Shown here: piece after piece, positions 55,203 through 63,176 of the stretch
Position numbering within the stretch: position 1 is the first letter of the stretch
Layout of the letters: each line of letters opens with the position of its first letter
Origin: Luteolibacter flavescens
GTDB taxonomy: Bacteria; Verrucomicrobiota; Verrucomicrobiia; Verrucomicrobiales; Akkermansiaceae
DNA: 64,000 nucleotides
Reading direction: 5' to 3'
Assembly (NCBI RefSeq): GCF_025950085.1
Contig: NZ_JAPDDS010000008.1
Coordinates: 186,001 to 250,000, forward strand
Notes under the pieces: generated by a model
What the model was told of the DNA's origin: nothing
What the model saw: only the letters and a program-made list of their open reading frames with translations
The model's database searches: none
Program-made: the position numbers and the translations under genes

Positions 55203-55934
55203 TCACTCCTTCTCGGCCGTGACTTCTTCCTTCGCTGCCGCGGCTTCCTCCTTGGCGTCCTGCGCCTTGGATTCCTCCTCGGTGAGGCCTTCGTTGCCGA
55301 CTTCCTCGTCGAAGCCTTCTTCGTCTTCCTCGAAGTCGTCTTCCTCCATCAGCTCGCCGTGGAAGAGGTGGAATCTCCGCTTCCGCTGGTGCTCCGGGAG
55401 CGGCGAGAGGGTCATGCCGACGGCACGACCGTTCAGGCGCGGCTCCTGGTCCACGTGGGCGATCTGCTTGAGGTCCTCGATGATGCGCTTCATCATCACG
55501 AAGCCGAGTTCCTTGTGGGCGTTCTCACGACCGCGGAATTGCAGGACCATGCGCACCTTGTGGCCCGTATCGAGGAAGCCCTCGGCCCGGCCCATCTTGA
55601 TGTTGTAGTCATGCGTGCCCGTGCCCACGCGGAATTTCACTTCCTTCATGCGGGTGGAGCTCTTCGACTTCTGCTTCTTCAGCTTGGACTGCTCGTACTT
55701 GTACTTGCCGTAGTCCACGATGCGACAGACCGGCGGATCGGCGTTCGGGGCGATTTCGACCAGGTCGAGCCCGATCATCTTCGCCTTTTCGAGCGCCTCG
55801 CGGGAGCTCATGACTCCCATCTGGTCTCCGTTGAAAAGCACGACACGCACCTTGGGCGCGCGGATACGGTCGTTCACGCGCGTCATATCGCGCTGCTGAC
55901 GACCCTTGAAGTTACCTTTTGATGGCTTGGCGAT
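55203..55934 (-). CDS. infC: Translation initiation factor IF-3 with acidic C-terminal extension
   Basis: This binds the 30S subunit and checks the start codon. The 243-residue protein has the N-domain (VNDRIRAPKVRVVLFNGDQMG, LDLVEIAPNADPPVCRIVDYGKYKY), a lysine-rich linker and the C-domain (MKEVKFRVGTGTHDYNIKMGRAEGFL, KVRMVLQFRGRENAHKE). It ends with about 55 extra residues rich in E and D, absent from E. coli IF-3. I place the start at ATC 55934 because AAGGAGG (55949-55943) lies eight bases before it; infC is known for non-canonical starts (AUU in E. coli) used for self-control. A GTG at 55976 is the alternative. rpmI and rplT, usual neighbours, are not next to it. Confidence 0.9.
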   Translation of the reverse strand: MAKPSKGNFKGRQQRDMTRVNDRIRAPKVRVVLFNGDQMGVMSSREALEKAKMIGLDLVEIAPNADPPVCRIVDYGKYKYEQSKLKKQKSKSSTRMKEVKFRVGTGTHDYNIKMGRAEGFLDTGHKVRMVLQFRGRENAHKELGFVMMKRIIEDLKQIAHVDQEPRLNGRAVGMTLSPLPEHQRKRRFHLFHGELMEEDDFEEDEEGFDEEVGNEGLTEEESKAQDAKEEAAAAKEEVTAEKE

Positions 55935-55941
55935 GGCTTTG

Positions 55942-55949
55942 TCCTCCTT
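55942..55949 (-). promoter_or_regulatory. Strong Shine-Dalgarno that selects the ATC start of infC
   Basis: AAGGAGGA on the minus strand, the best ribosome-binding sequence I found in the window, is placed eight bases before ATC 55934. No ATG, GTG or TTG lies at a usable distance after it. Confidence 0.7.
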
Positions 55950-56379
55950 GGGGTTCAGTGCGACGCGGGCAGGCACGGGAAATCCGCGCCTTCGCCTGCG
56001 AAGGGGTAAGTGGAATGCTGGCCCGGATCCAGATCGATCATACGTGGCCCAATGACGCTAGCCGTTCACAATGAACGGCTGGCAAACTTCTCATACCTTG
56101 GCATTCCAATAAAATCATCAGGTGGCGCTGAGGCCCGAAATCATCGCATAAAGCGCGGCGGCGGGGCACATGACCCTGCTTCGCGAGCGACTGAAGCAAG
56201 TGTATAAGTCGGAACGGGTGAGCGGGCAAGCGGGATTTTTTCCGGGGAGTCGGCATCCCAATTAGATGGCAGTCGACTTGAACTGCCGCCAAGGCTGGCG
56301 GAACGGCTCCCTGCAAACCATCGTGGCCGAGGCCCAGCTGCAAGGTGGACCGCATCGTTCCCGTGGGAGCGCCAGCCCT

Positions 56380-56583
56380 GGGAGCGCCGGTCACCAGACC
56401 GGCCCGAAGTGGTGCCTCGCTGACCACCTCACCAAAACCGTCCGCATGGCCCTCACGGGGAACGCGAAATTCATTCCGCCCGAGTTCACATCACTGCCGA
56501 CGGAAGCCCTGTGCCATCGTGGTCCGCACAGGGCGATGTGGGCCGGCAGATTGCTTCGGGCCGGTCTGATGACCGGCGCTCCC
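56380..56583. repeat. B palindrome pair enclosing a short module, between infC and the SGNH gene
   Basis: The gap 55977-56617 has no gene. A reverse B palindrome (56380-56407, with GGTCACCAGACC core) and a forward B (56556-56583) bound 148 bases. Inside is a segment (GAACGCGAAATTCATTCCGC, 56459-56478) whose inverse recurs at 62955-62974 in the next B pair. A partial B copy (GGGAGCGCCAGCCC) precedes the left one. Confidence 0.85.
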
Positions 56584-56617
56584 AGGTTCCCGCTCCCAGG
56601 TCTCTGCTGCCGTCCGT

Positions 56618-59600
56618 TCAATCCGAGGCGACGGAGAGGCGGAGGAAGAGCCTTTCCACGGGCGTGCTCGGGATGGCGAGGACGTTGGCGGTGGTGGCTG
56701 TTCCGGTGATGCTGGCGGTGACGGTGGGGCCGCCTGCGGGGCCGTCGGTGCCATCGGCATCATGCCACTGGAGCAGGTCGGTGGACCATTGGTAGCTGGC
56801 GCCGAGACCGGCGGGTGGCGTGGCATTCAGCGAGTGGCTGAAGCTGAATCCCGTGCCGGAGCCCGCGCCCGCGGCGGGGACCGCGACGAGCGCTCCCAGT
56901 CCCGCATTCGCCTCGCCGGGATGCGTGCCGAGCCAGGCTTCCACGCCATTCGGGATGCCATCGCCATCCGGGTCGCTCGCAAAGCCACGATCCCCCACGG
57001 CAATGCCGTAGGCAGGGTTCGCGATCCACTCGCTGTAGCTGACCTGGTTCAGGCCAAGCGCCTCGATGCCGCTGAACCACACCGCAGCCATCTTGTCGTA
57101 GCCGTCGTTGTCGGGATGGTTGATGCCATTCGAAAAGAGCGACCGGTCGATCGACTCGAGGTCCGCGGGGTTCGTCAGGAAGGGCGCATACTGGTCCACG
57201 CGGGAGACGCGCTTGCCGAGGTTCTGGTACTTCGGCACGAGCGTCTGGCGGATCCACGAGTTGTAGTTCACCACGCCCTGCTCGTAGTTGTACTTCGGCA
57301 TGATCTCGGCGACGATGACGTAGGTGTCCGGGCTCGTCGTGGTGATGGTCTGGATCAGCGTGTCGAGGCCGTTCTGGTCGGCGGAGTTCGTGCCGATCTT
57401 CAGGAGAATGACGTCCGGGTCGTCGTTCGCCAGCCAGCCTTGGATGTTCGCATTCAGGTAGCCCGCGGCCTGTCCGCCGTAGCCGTTGTGCTTGTTCTGG
57501 TCGAGCGCGGCGAGGTCCGCTGGAGGCGTGGTGCCCGCCACGTGCGAGGGCAGCTCGGTGGACTGGCCCACGAAGGTGAAGTCGTAGCCCGCCGCGTGCA
57601 GTCGATTGTAGAGACCGCTGCGGTAGCCGTACCAGAAGGGCTCGTTCCACACCGGATTGTCCGTGTAGCCCGCGGTGATCGAGTCGCCCATCGGCATGAT
57701 GCGCAGCGGCGTGCGGCCCGTGGTGAAGCTCCACGTGACATCGTCCGCGATGCCCGCGAAGGCATCGTCATGGAAATCCTCCACCGCACCGGCATCGATG
57801 AGCACGGCGTAGCGCGTCAGCGGCGCGAGGCGCGGCGACGGCGTGATGGTCAGCGTGGTGCCCGCGAGCGAGATGCGCGGGTCGGTCACGGGGATCACTG
57901 TCTCCGCCGCGGTGTCCAGATTCCGGATGCGGATTGAGCCGCTGCCCGCGGTGATCGCTTCGTCAAAGGTGGCGACCAGGGCGGCGGACGGCGAGACGTC
58001 CGTGGCATCGTCCGCAGGGACGAGCGACACCAGCGTCGGCGGCGTGCCATCGTCCACCAGCGGTGCGGCGGCGTGACCGAAGACATCCAGCTCTCTCCAC
58101 ACGAAGGCACCCGCATTCGCGCCGCCATTCACCTGGTTCGCGGTGAAGCGGATCGCCTCGATGCCCCCGGCGAGCAGCGGGCCGGTGCCGCCGAGCACCA
58201 CCTTCGTCGCGCCCTTTCCATTGAGCGGCTGGTAATTCACCGTGGCCAGCGTGGTGTAGCTCCCGCCCAGCGGCTTCACGTCCACGGTCCATGCCTGGTT
58301 GCCGAAGGAGACATCCACCCAGCTCGCGATGGAGTGGATGGAGGTGAGATCATAGCCCGTGCCATTCGGACCCGCGCCGAGCTGATACACGGCGGTCGCG
58401 CCCACGGTGGTCCATGCGCCTTCCACGCTGTTGCCGATCGAGGCGAAGTTCCGCCCGTGGATGCCGTCGGTCAGCTCCGTGGGATGCGCGCCATTGCCCG
58501 TATTCCAGCCGGTGGTCACGGGCGTGATGCCGTGCAGGAGGTCGTGCGCGCTCGCGTCTCCGGTGTAGGCCAGCTCGTCGAGCGTGAAGGTCCGCGTGTC
58601 CGGTGCCGCCGTGGTGAAGCTCCACGTGGTGTCATCGGCGATGCCCGCGAAGGAATTCCCCGCGGCATCCGCGACCACGCCCGCGGAGAGGCGCACGGCA
58701 TACGGCGAGGAGCCCGCCACCAGCAGGCCGGGGCGAATGGCCAGCGTGCGTCCGCTGACGGTGACGCGCGGGTCCGGCAGGGTGATGACGGTCTCCGCCT
58801 GCGTGGTCGTGTTCTTCAGCGTCACGGTCCCGGTGCCGAGCGTGATCGGCTCGTGGAAGTCCGCCGTGAGCGTCGCTCCCGCACCCACCGAGACGGCGCG
58901 GTTTTCCGGGAAGAGCGACACCACCACCGGTGCTACGGTATCCGTAGTAGATGCGGTCGGTGCGCCGTGGACGTCGATCTCGCGGAAGACGGTGCCGCCC
59001 GCGGCATTCCCCACGGTATCCAGCACGTCGAAGCGGATGGCCTCCACGCCGCTGGCCAGTTTGCCGGTGCTGTCCGTGATGCGCACGCGGGTCGCGCCGC
59101 CTTCATTCAGCGTGGCGCTGTACGGCTGGTAGTTCACCGTCGCCACGGGCGAGGTCTGGAAAGCGGACTCGCCCACCAGACGCACGCGCACCTCGTAACG
59201 CTGGTTCGCGAAGCCCGCCCCCTGCCACGCGGCGATGGACTGGATATTCGTGATGTCGTAGCCGAGCCCGCCGGGGCCCGCGCCGAGGACGAATTCCCGG
59301 AAGGAAACATTGCTGCCGTCCCGCGACCATGCCGTGCCCGCAAGCGCCGAGATGCCCGCGGCATCCGAGTCCGCGCCGTGCACGCCGTCATTCAGCCCGG
59401 CCGGGCTGGAGCCGTTCGCATTCCACGTGCCGCCCGTGCCGGTGAGGCCGTGCAGCAGGTCCGTGGTACTCACGTCCTCGGCGTAGGCCAGCTCGTCCGT
59501 GGCGGTGGACGGGGTATTCGGCCCGCTGTTCCGCGGCGTGATGATCGGCGCGGCGGCCACGCTGGCGATGCCGGTGAGCCATGCGGCGGCCAGCGGCGCG

Positions 59601-59638
59601 GCGAGCCGAGGCGAGGAGGAGGCGACGGGTTTTCTCAT
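56618..59638 (-). CDS. Large secreted SGNH/GDSL hydrolase with repeated sandwich domains
   Basis: A 1006-residue exported protein. After the signal (LAAPLAAAWLTGIASVAAA) come a beta-sandwich domain (49-225), a Big_5-like Ig domain (236-343), a second copy of the sandwich (354-521), a second Ig domain (533-640), an SGNH hydrolase (from 645) and a short C-terminal DPDGDGIPNGVEAWLG calcium-type repeat. The SGNH blocks are IMPMGDSITAGY (S653), ILLKIGTNSADQ, and GINHPDNDGYDKMA with the Asp/His. SGNH enzymes remove acyl groups, often from glycans. The sandwich domain recurs in the neighbouring PEP-CTERM and FecR-like proteins. The protein itself ends RLSVASD without a PEP-CTERM tail. Confidence 0.9.
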   Translation of the reverse strand: MRKPVASSSPRLAAPLAAAWLTGIASVAAAPIITPRNSGPNTPSTATDELAYAEDVSTTDLLHGLTGTGGTWNANGSSPAGLNDGVHGADSDAAGISALAGTAWSRDGSNVSFREFVLGAGPGGLGYDITNIQSIAAWQGAGFANQRYEVRVRLVGESAFQTSPVATVNYQPYSATLNEGGATRVRITDSTGKLASGVEAIRFDVLDTVGNAAGGTVFREIDVHGAPTASTTDTVAPVVVSLFPENRAVSVGAGATLTADFHEPITLGTGTVTLKNTTTQAETVITLPDPRVTVSGRTLAIRPGLLVAGSSPYAVRLSAGVVADAAGNSFAGIADDTTWSFTTAAPDTRTFTLDELAYTGDASAHDLLHGITPVTTGWNTGNGAHPTELTDGIHGRNFASIGNSVEGAWTTVGATAVYQLGAGPNGTGYDLTSIHSIASWVDVSFGNQAWTVDVKPLGGSYTTLATVNYQPLNGKGATKVVLGGTGPLLAGGIEAIRFTANQVNGGANAGAFVWRELDVFGHAAAPLVDDGTPPTLVSLVPADDATDVSPSAALVATFDEAITAGSGSIRIRNLDTAAETVIPVTDPRISLAGTTLTITPSPRLAPLTRYAVLIDAGAVEDFHDDAFAGIADDVTWSFTTGRTPLRIMPMGDSITAGYTDNPVWNEPFWYGYRSGLYNRLHAAGYDFTFVGQSTELPSHVAGTTPPADLAALDQNKHNGYGGQAAGYLNANIQGWLANDDPDVILLKIGTNSADQNGLDTLIQTITTTSPDTYVIVAEIMPKYNYEQGVVNYNSWIRQTLVPKYQNLGKRVSRVDQYAPFLTNPADLESIDRSLFSNGINHPDNDGYDKMAAVWFSGIEALGLNQVSYSEWIANPAYGIAVGDRGFASDPDGDGIPNGVEAWLGTHPGEANAGLGALVAVPAAGAGSGTGFSFSHSLNATPPAGLGASYQWSTDLLQWHDADGTDGPAGGPTVTASITGTATTANVLAIPSTPVERLFLRLSVASD

Positions 59639-59689
59639 GGAAGCGGGAGCGGGAGAGGAGACGGGAGCAATGCGGCGTGTAGGATCAGA

Positions 59690-60412
59690 TCAGCGCGCGT
59701 TGCTGACGCGGCGGCGCTTGACCAGCAGCAGCGTGCCGAGCGCACCGAGCAGCGCGGCACCGGGCTCTGGCACAGTGGACGCGCCGAAGACATCGATCTC
59801 GCGCGGGACGAAGGCACCTGCATTCGTCCCGCCATTCACCTGCAGCGCGGTGAAGCGGATGGCATTCACACCCGTGACATTCAGGCCCGTGAGGGACACC
59901 TGCGTCGCCCCTCCGGCGGTGAGCGGCTGGTAATTGATGGTGGCCAGATCGGTGAAGCTGATGCTGCCGACCGGGCGCACCGCGACGGTCCACGCCTGAT
60001 TGCCAAAGCGGACATCTACCCACGCGGCGATGCTCTGGAGCGAGGTGATGTCGTAGCCCAGGCCATTCGCGCCGCCGCCGAGGTCGTAGGTGGCGGTCGC
60101 GCCGACCGTGGTCCAGCCGCCGTCCACGAGATTCCCCGCCGCGGCGAAGGTGGCACCGTGGACGCCATCGGTGAGTTCATTCGGATGGGCTCCATTGGTG
60201 AGGTTCCAGCCGGTGATGGCAGGCACCTTGCCATTCAGCAGGTCGGTGCTGCTGACATTCGCGGCGTAGGCGAGCTCGCTGGTGCTATTCACCTCGGAGA
60301 CGCTGCCGGTGAAGCCATTCAGAAAGGTGACCGCGGCACGGGCCGGTGCGGCGGCGAGGAAGAGCGAGGCGAGTGCGGAGAAAGCGATGCGCGGGGAGCT
60401 GTGGTTTTTCAT
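59690..60412 (-). CDS. PEP-CTERM protein made of one shared sandwich domain
   Basis: A 240-residue exported protein: signal (SALASLFLAAAPARA), one copy of the sandwich domain at about 46-213 (SELAYAANVSSTDLLNG...ELTDGVHG...WTTVGATATYDLG...FVPREIDVFGAS), then VPEPGAALLGALGTLLLVKRRR, a textbook PEP-CTERM sorting signal with transmembrane helix and basic tail. PEP-CTERM proteins are processed by exosortase and delivered to the surface; no exosortase is in this window. It lies just downstream of the divergent sigma promoter region and 51 bases upstream of the SGNH gene on the same strand. Confidence 0.93.
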   Translation of the reverse strand: MKNHSSPRIAFSALASLFLAAAPARAAVTFLNGFTGSVSEVNSTSELAYAANVSSTDLLNGKVPAITGWNLTNGAHPNELTDGVHGATFAAAGNLVDGGWTTVGATATYDLGGGANGLGYDITSLQSIAAWVDVRFGNQAWTVAVRPVGSISFTDLATINYQPLTAGGATQVSLTGLNVTGVNAIRFTALQVNGGTNAGAFVPREIDVFGASTVPEPGAALLGALGTLLLVKRRRVSNAR

Positions 60413-60422
60413 CGGTATCGGG

Positions 60423-60514
60423 GATTCCTGCGGAGATTCCCGACCTGCCTCCGGCGTTAACGGATTCCTGAGAAAATTTTCACCGCGGAGATTTCCCGGA
60501 AAAATCTGTTAACG
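60423..60514. promoter_or_regulatory. Divergent promoter region with a direct repeat
   Basis: Between the PEP-CTERM and sigma genes, CGGAGATT-(T)CCCG followed by GTTAACG occurs twice in the same orientation: CGGAGATTCCCG 60431 with GTTAACG 60456-60462, and CGGAGATTTCCCG 60486 with GTTAACG 60508-60514. GGATTCCTG also repeats (60423, 60462). It could be a pair of promoter or operator elements for the ECF system; the two copies differ in internal spacing, which argues for caution. Confidence 0.45.
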
Positions 60515-60556
60515 TCCCGCCTCCATCGGGAATCCTTGCAAAGAGCACAAGACCGC

Positions 60557-61093
60557 ATGGACCCCGAGGACGCCCTGCAAGCCGAGTTTGTCTGCCAGAT
60601 CGCCCGTCACCAGGCGAGCCTTCACGCCTTCATCATCTCGCTGATGCCCGGCGTGGATGGCGTGGATGACGTGCTGCAGGAGACGAACATGGTGCTGTGG
60701 CAGAAGCGCGAGACCTACGAGCCCGGCACGGACTTCCGCGCATGGGCGTGCACCATCGCGCGCTTCAAGGCGATGGCGCACCGGCGGAGGGTGGCGAAGC
60801 TCGGCGTGCGCTCCTTCGAGGACGATCTGCTGGAGCTGCTGGCCACGGAGAGCGAGGCCGGGCCGGATGAGCTGGAGGAAAAGCTGCGCGCGCTGGAGAA
60901 GTGCCTGGGCCGGCTGGACGAGCCGGAGCGCGGGCTCATCGAGCACCGCTACTACACGGCCACCGGGCTGGAGGACTTCTCGGCGAAGTGCGGCCGCCCG
61001 GTGGAGTCGCTGCGCGTCAGCCTCTTCCGCATTCGCGCGGCACTGAGGAAGTGCATCTCCGGGGAAATCGCCATCGCCCACCTGCGCTCATGA
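60557..61093 (+). CDS. ECF-type RNA polymerase sigma factor (Rhodopirellula/Verrucomicrobium family)
   Basis: A 178-residue sigma-70-like factor. Region 2 (FIISLMPGVDGVDDVLQETNMVLWQKR...FRAWACTIARFKAMAHRR) matches the ECF type found widely in Planctomycetes and Verrucomicrobia; region 4 (LDEPERGLIEHRYYTATGLEDFSAKCGRPVESLRVSLFRIRAALRKCI) is the helix-turn-helix for the -35 element. ATG 60557 is preferred to TTG 60536. Its stop overlaps the next start (ATGATGA, 61090-61093), so sigma and anti-sigma-like protein are made together. Confidence 0.95.
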   Translation: MDPEDALQAEFVCQIARHQASLHAFIISLMPGVDGVDDVLQETNMVLWQKRETYEPGTDFRAWACTIARFKAMAHRRRVAKLGVRSFEDDLLELLATESEAGPDELEEKLRALEKCLGRLDEPERGLIEHRYYTATGLEDFSAKCGRPVESLRVSLFRIRAALRKCISGEIAIAHLRS

Positions 61094-62523
61094 TGAACCG
61101 CCGCGATCTGGAAAGACACCTGCAGGCTTTCTTCGACGGCACGCTGGAGGACGAGCACTTCGCCGCGCTGCAGGAGGTGCTGCGCCGGGACCCGGAGGCG
61201 CGCGCGTGCTACCGCGAGTACCTGCACCTGCATCACCTGCTCAGCTTTCGCGCGAAGGGACCGGACCGGCTGCCCGCGGATTTGTTAGAAGAGATCATGC
61301 CGCCCGCCCCGCCGGTACGCTTCCCGCGGAGGGGGCGGTGGATGCTGGCCGCCGCCGCGGTGGTGGCACTGCTGGCGACGCTCGCGGGGAGCATGATGGC
61401 GTGGCGCCAATCGCAGCGACCGCCGCTGCGCTACACGGCCAGCCCGGGCACGGACATCAGCGTGACCAGCGAACTGGCCCCGACGGGACAGAGGGCACAG
61501 GGGCCATTTCTGGAGCCGGGATCGCAGCTCGAGATCGGCGACGGCACCATGGAGCTGGAGTTTTCCTCCGGCGTCCGCGGCATCGTGCGCGGGCCCGCGA
61601 GCTTCCGGCTGTATCGGAAGGATCTGCTGGAGCTGGAGCGCGGCACCGCGTGGTTCCACGTGCCGGAAAAGGCGGCGGACTTCAAGGTGAGCACGCCGGA
61701 CCTGATCCTGAAGGAAACGGGCGCGGAATTCGGCGTGATCGCGGACCCGGCCTTCCTCTCCGAGGTGCATGTCTTCCACGGCAGCATCGAGGCGACGAGC
61801 CGCCATGGGCGCCGCACCAGCAAGCGCGTGGGCGCGGGCACGGCGCAGGCGGCGGAGGACACGGGCGAGTGGCAGGAGATCCCGGTGAGGCGCGGGCGCT
61901 TCCTGACCAGCCTGCCGGGCGTGGAGCCGGAGTCGAATGTGATCGTGAGCAAGGAATCCAGCCCCGTGGATCGCGCTTATGAGAATGAGGCGAGCGCGGA
62001 CGACCTGCTCACGGGCATCGTCCCGCTGACCACCGGCTGGAAGCTGCAGAACAACGCGAGCCCGCTGGAGCTGACCGATGGCATCCACGGCGCGGGCTTT
62101 CAGAAAGTGCAGGGCGACATGGTGCAGGGCGCGTGGACCACGGTAGGTGCCACCGCCGAGTATCGGCTCGGCATCGGCCCGAACGGTGCCGGATACAACA
62201 TCACCATGATCCGCTCGCTGGCGGATTGGGAGAATGTCGGCTTTGGCAACCAGGCATGGACCATGGAGGTGAAGCCGGTGGGCCGCGACTGGATGCCGCT
62301 GGCGTCCGTCGTTTACGATCCCTTGCCAGCGCAGCTCACCAGCGGCGGCTCGACGAAGGTCACGGTGACCGGCAAGGACGGTCGCCTCGCGCAGGGAATC
62401 GAGGCCATCAAGGTAACCGCCGGCCGCGTCCCCGGGTCCGTGCAGCACGGGTTCGTCTGGCGCGAGCTCGATGTCTTCGGCGCCCCCGCGGACGTGCCGG
62501 TCACGGGCAGCGGGAGGGAGTAG
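61090..62523 (+). CDS. FecR-like transmembrane protein (putative anti-sigma) with the shared sandwich domain
   Basis: A 477-residue type II membrane protein. The N-terminal 75 residues (RRDLERHLQAFFDGTLEDEHFAAL) form an anti-sigma-like cytoplasmic domain; a membrane helix lies at about 85-107; then a FecR domain (about 140-250: LELEFSSGVRGIVRGPASF, LELERGTAWFHVPEKAADF, LKETGAEFGV, VHVFHGSIE). The C-terminal 175 residues are the sandwich domain (YENEASADDLLTGIVPLTTGW...ELTDGIHG...VWRELDVFGAPA). Position right behind the ECF sigma gene implies signal-controlled release of sigma. That the same domain occurs in two divergently encoded surface proteins suggests that the receptor and its targets bind the same kind of ligand. 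Confidence 0.9.
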   Translation: MMNRRDLERHLQAFFDGTLEDEHFAALQEVLRRDPEARACYREYLHLHHLLSFRAKGPDRLPADLLEEIMPPAPPVRFPRRGRWMLAAAAVVALLATLAGSMMAWRQSQRPPLRYTASPGTDISVTSELAPTGQRAQGPFLEPGSQLEIGDGTMELEFSSGVRGIVRGPASFRLYRKDLLELERGTAWFHVPEKAADFKVSTPDLILKETGAEFGVIADPAFLSEVHVFHGSIEATSRHGRRTSKRVGAGTAQAAEDTGEWQEIPVRRGRFLTSLPGVEPESNVIVSKESSPVDRAYENEASADDLLTGIVPLTTGWKLQNNASPLELTDGIHGAGFQKVQGDMVQGAWTTVGATAEYRLGIGPNGAGYNITMIRSLADWENVGFGNQAWTMEVKPVGRDWMPLASVVYDPLPAQLTSGGSTKVTVTGKDGRLAQGIEAIKVTAGRVPGSVQHGFVWRELDVFGAPADVPVTGSGRE

Positions 62524-62640
62524 GGCGGAGATCGGAGGACGGAGATCAGATGTCGGATGTCGGAGATCAGAAATTTGAGATCTGAGATTTGAGATTTGAG
62601 ATTTAAGATTGTAGATCGCGGATCTGCTGGAATCAGAGGC
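62524..62640. repeat. GAGATTTGAGA-type simple repeat tract
   Basis: GGAGATCAGATGTCGGATGT units pass into several GAGATTTGA units (about 62570-62600). The tract is unlike the neighbouring coding GC content and precedes the B pair at 62651. Nothing in it codes for a plausible protein. Confidence 0.7.
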
Positions 62641-62650
62641 GCAGCCTCCC

Positions 62651-63077
62651 TGGGAGCGCCGCTCATCAGACCGGCCCGAAGCCATCTCGCCGCGGGCCAC
62701 ACCCCAAAGGCCGAAGCCGCCCTCCAAAGTGGTCCGCACCGCTCCGCGTACGGCGAAGCAGTTCTGGAGGCGCGCCTCGTATAGTGGCTTCGGAGCGGTC
62801 GGTTTTGCCAAGAAGCCTGCTTCAAGGAGCGGCGTGCTTTCATGCGAGTGACGATCGCGGATCTCTTCACCTACTTCCCTACCGATGCACCGCACGCGGA
62901 GCGATGCGGACCACGATGGCACGGGGTGATGGCGGGCTGTTAGACGGTGCTCGGGCGGAATGAATTCCGCGTTCCCAGTGGGGGGCGATGCGGGCTTTTC
63001 ACGGAGATGTTTTGGAGCAATTGGGGAGACGAGCGGGGCGCGGGGTGAGGCGGGCCGGTCTGATGACCGGCGCTCCC
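62651..63077. repeat. B palindrome pair enclosing a mosaic segment, before the final membrane gene
   Basis: A reverse B (62651-62678, one base off in the stem) and a forward B (63051-63077) bound 372 bases. Inside are GTGGTCCGCACCGCTCCGCG (62730) and its near inverse CGGAGCGATGCGGACCAC (62898), and CTCGGGCGGAATGAATTCC (62950), the inverse of a segment in the pair at 56380. The surrounding gap 62524-63176 has no gene. Confidence 0.85.
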
Positions 63078-63176
63078 AGGGCTGGCGATCCCCCACCCCT
63101 CCCCTTCTCAAAGTCAGGGCCAAGTTTTCACCCGCGGTTCATTCCGCATTCACGGTGAGGGATTTCCCTCCGCATC

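Noticed and set aside
58073-60460. A 795-codon plus-strand open frame opposite the SGNH and PEP-CTERM genes
   Set aside because: Arginine/alanine/histidine-rich shadow of GC-rich genes, while the minus strand carries clear signal peptides and motifs.
61285-63123. A 612-codon minus-strand open frame opposite the FecR-like gene
   Set aside because: It begins in repeat sequence (B element) and continues antisense to the FecR domain; no domain of its own.
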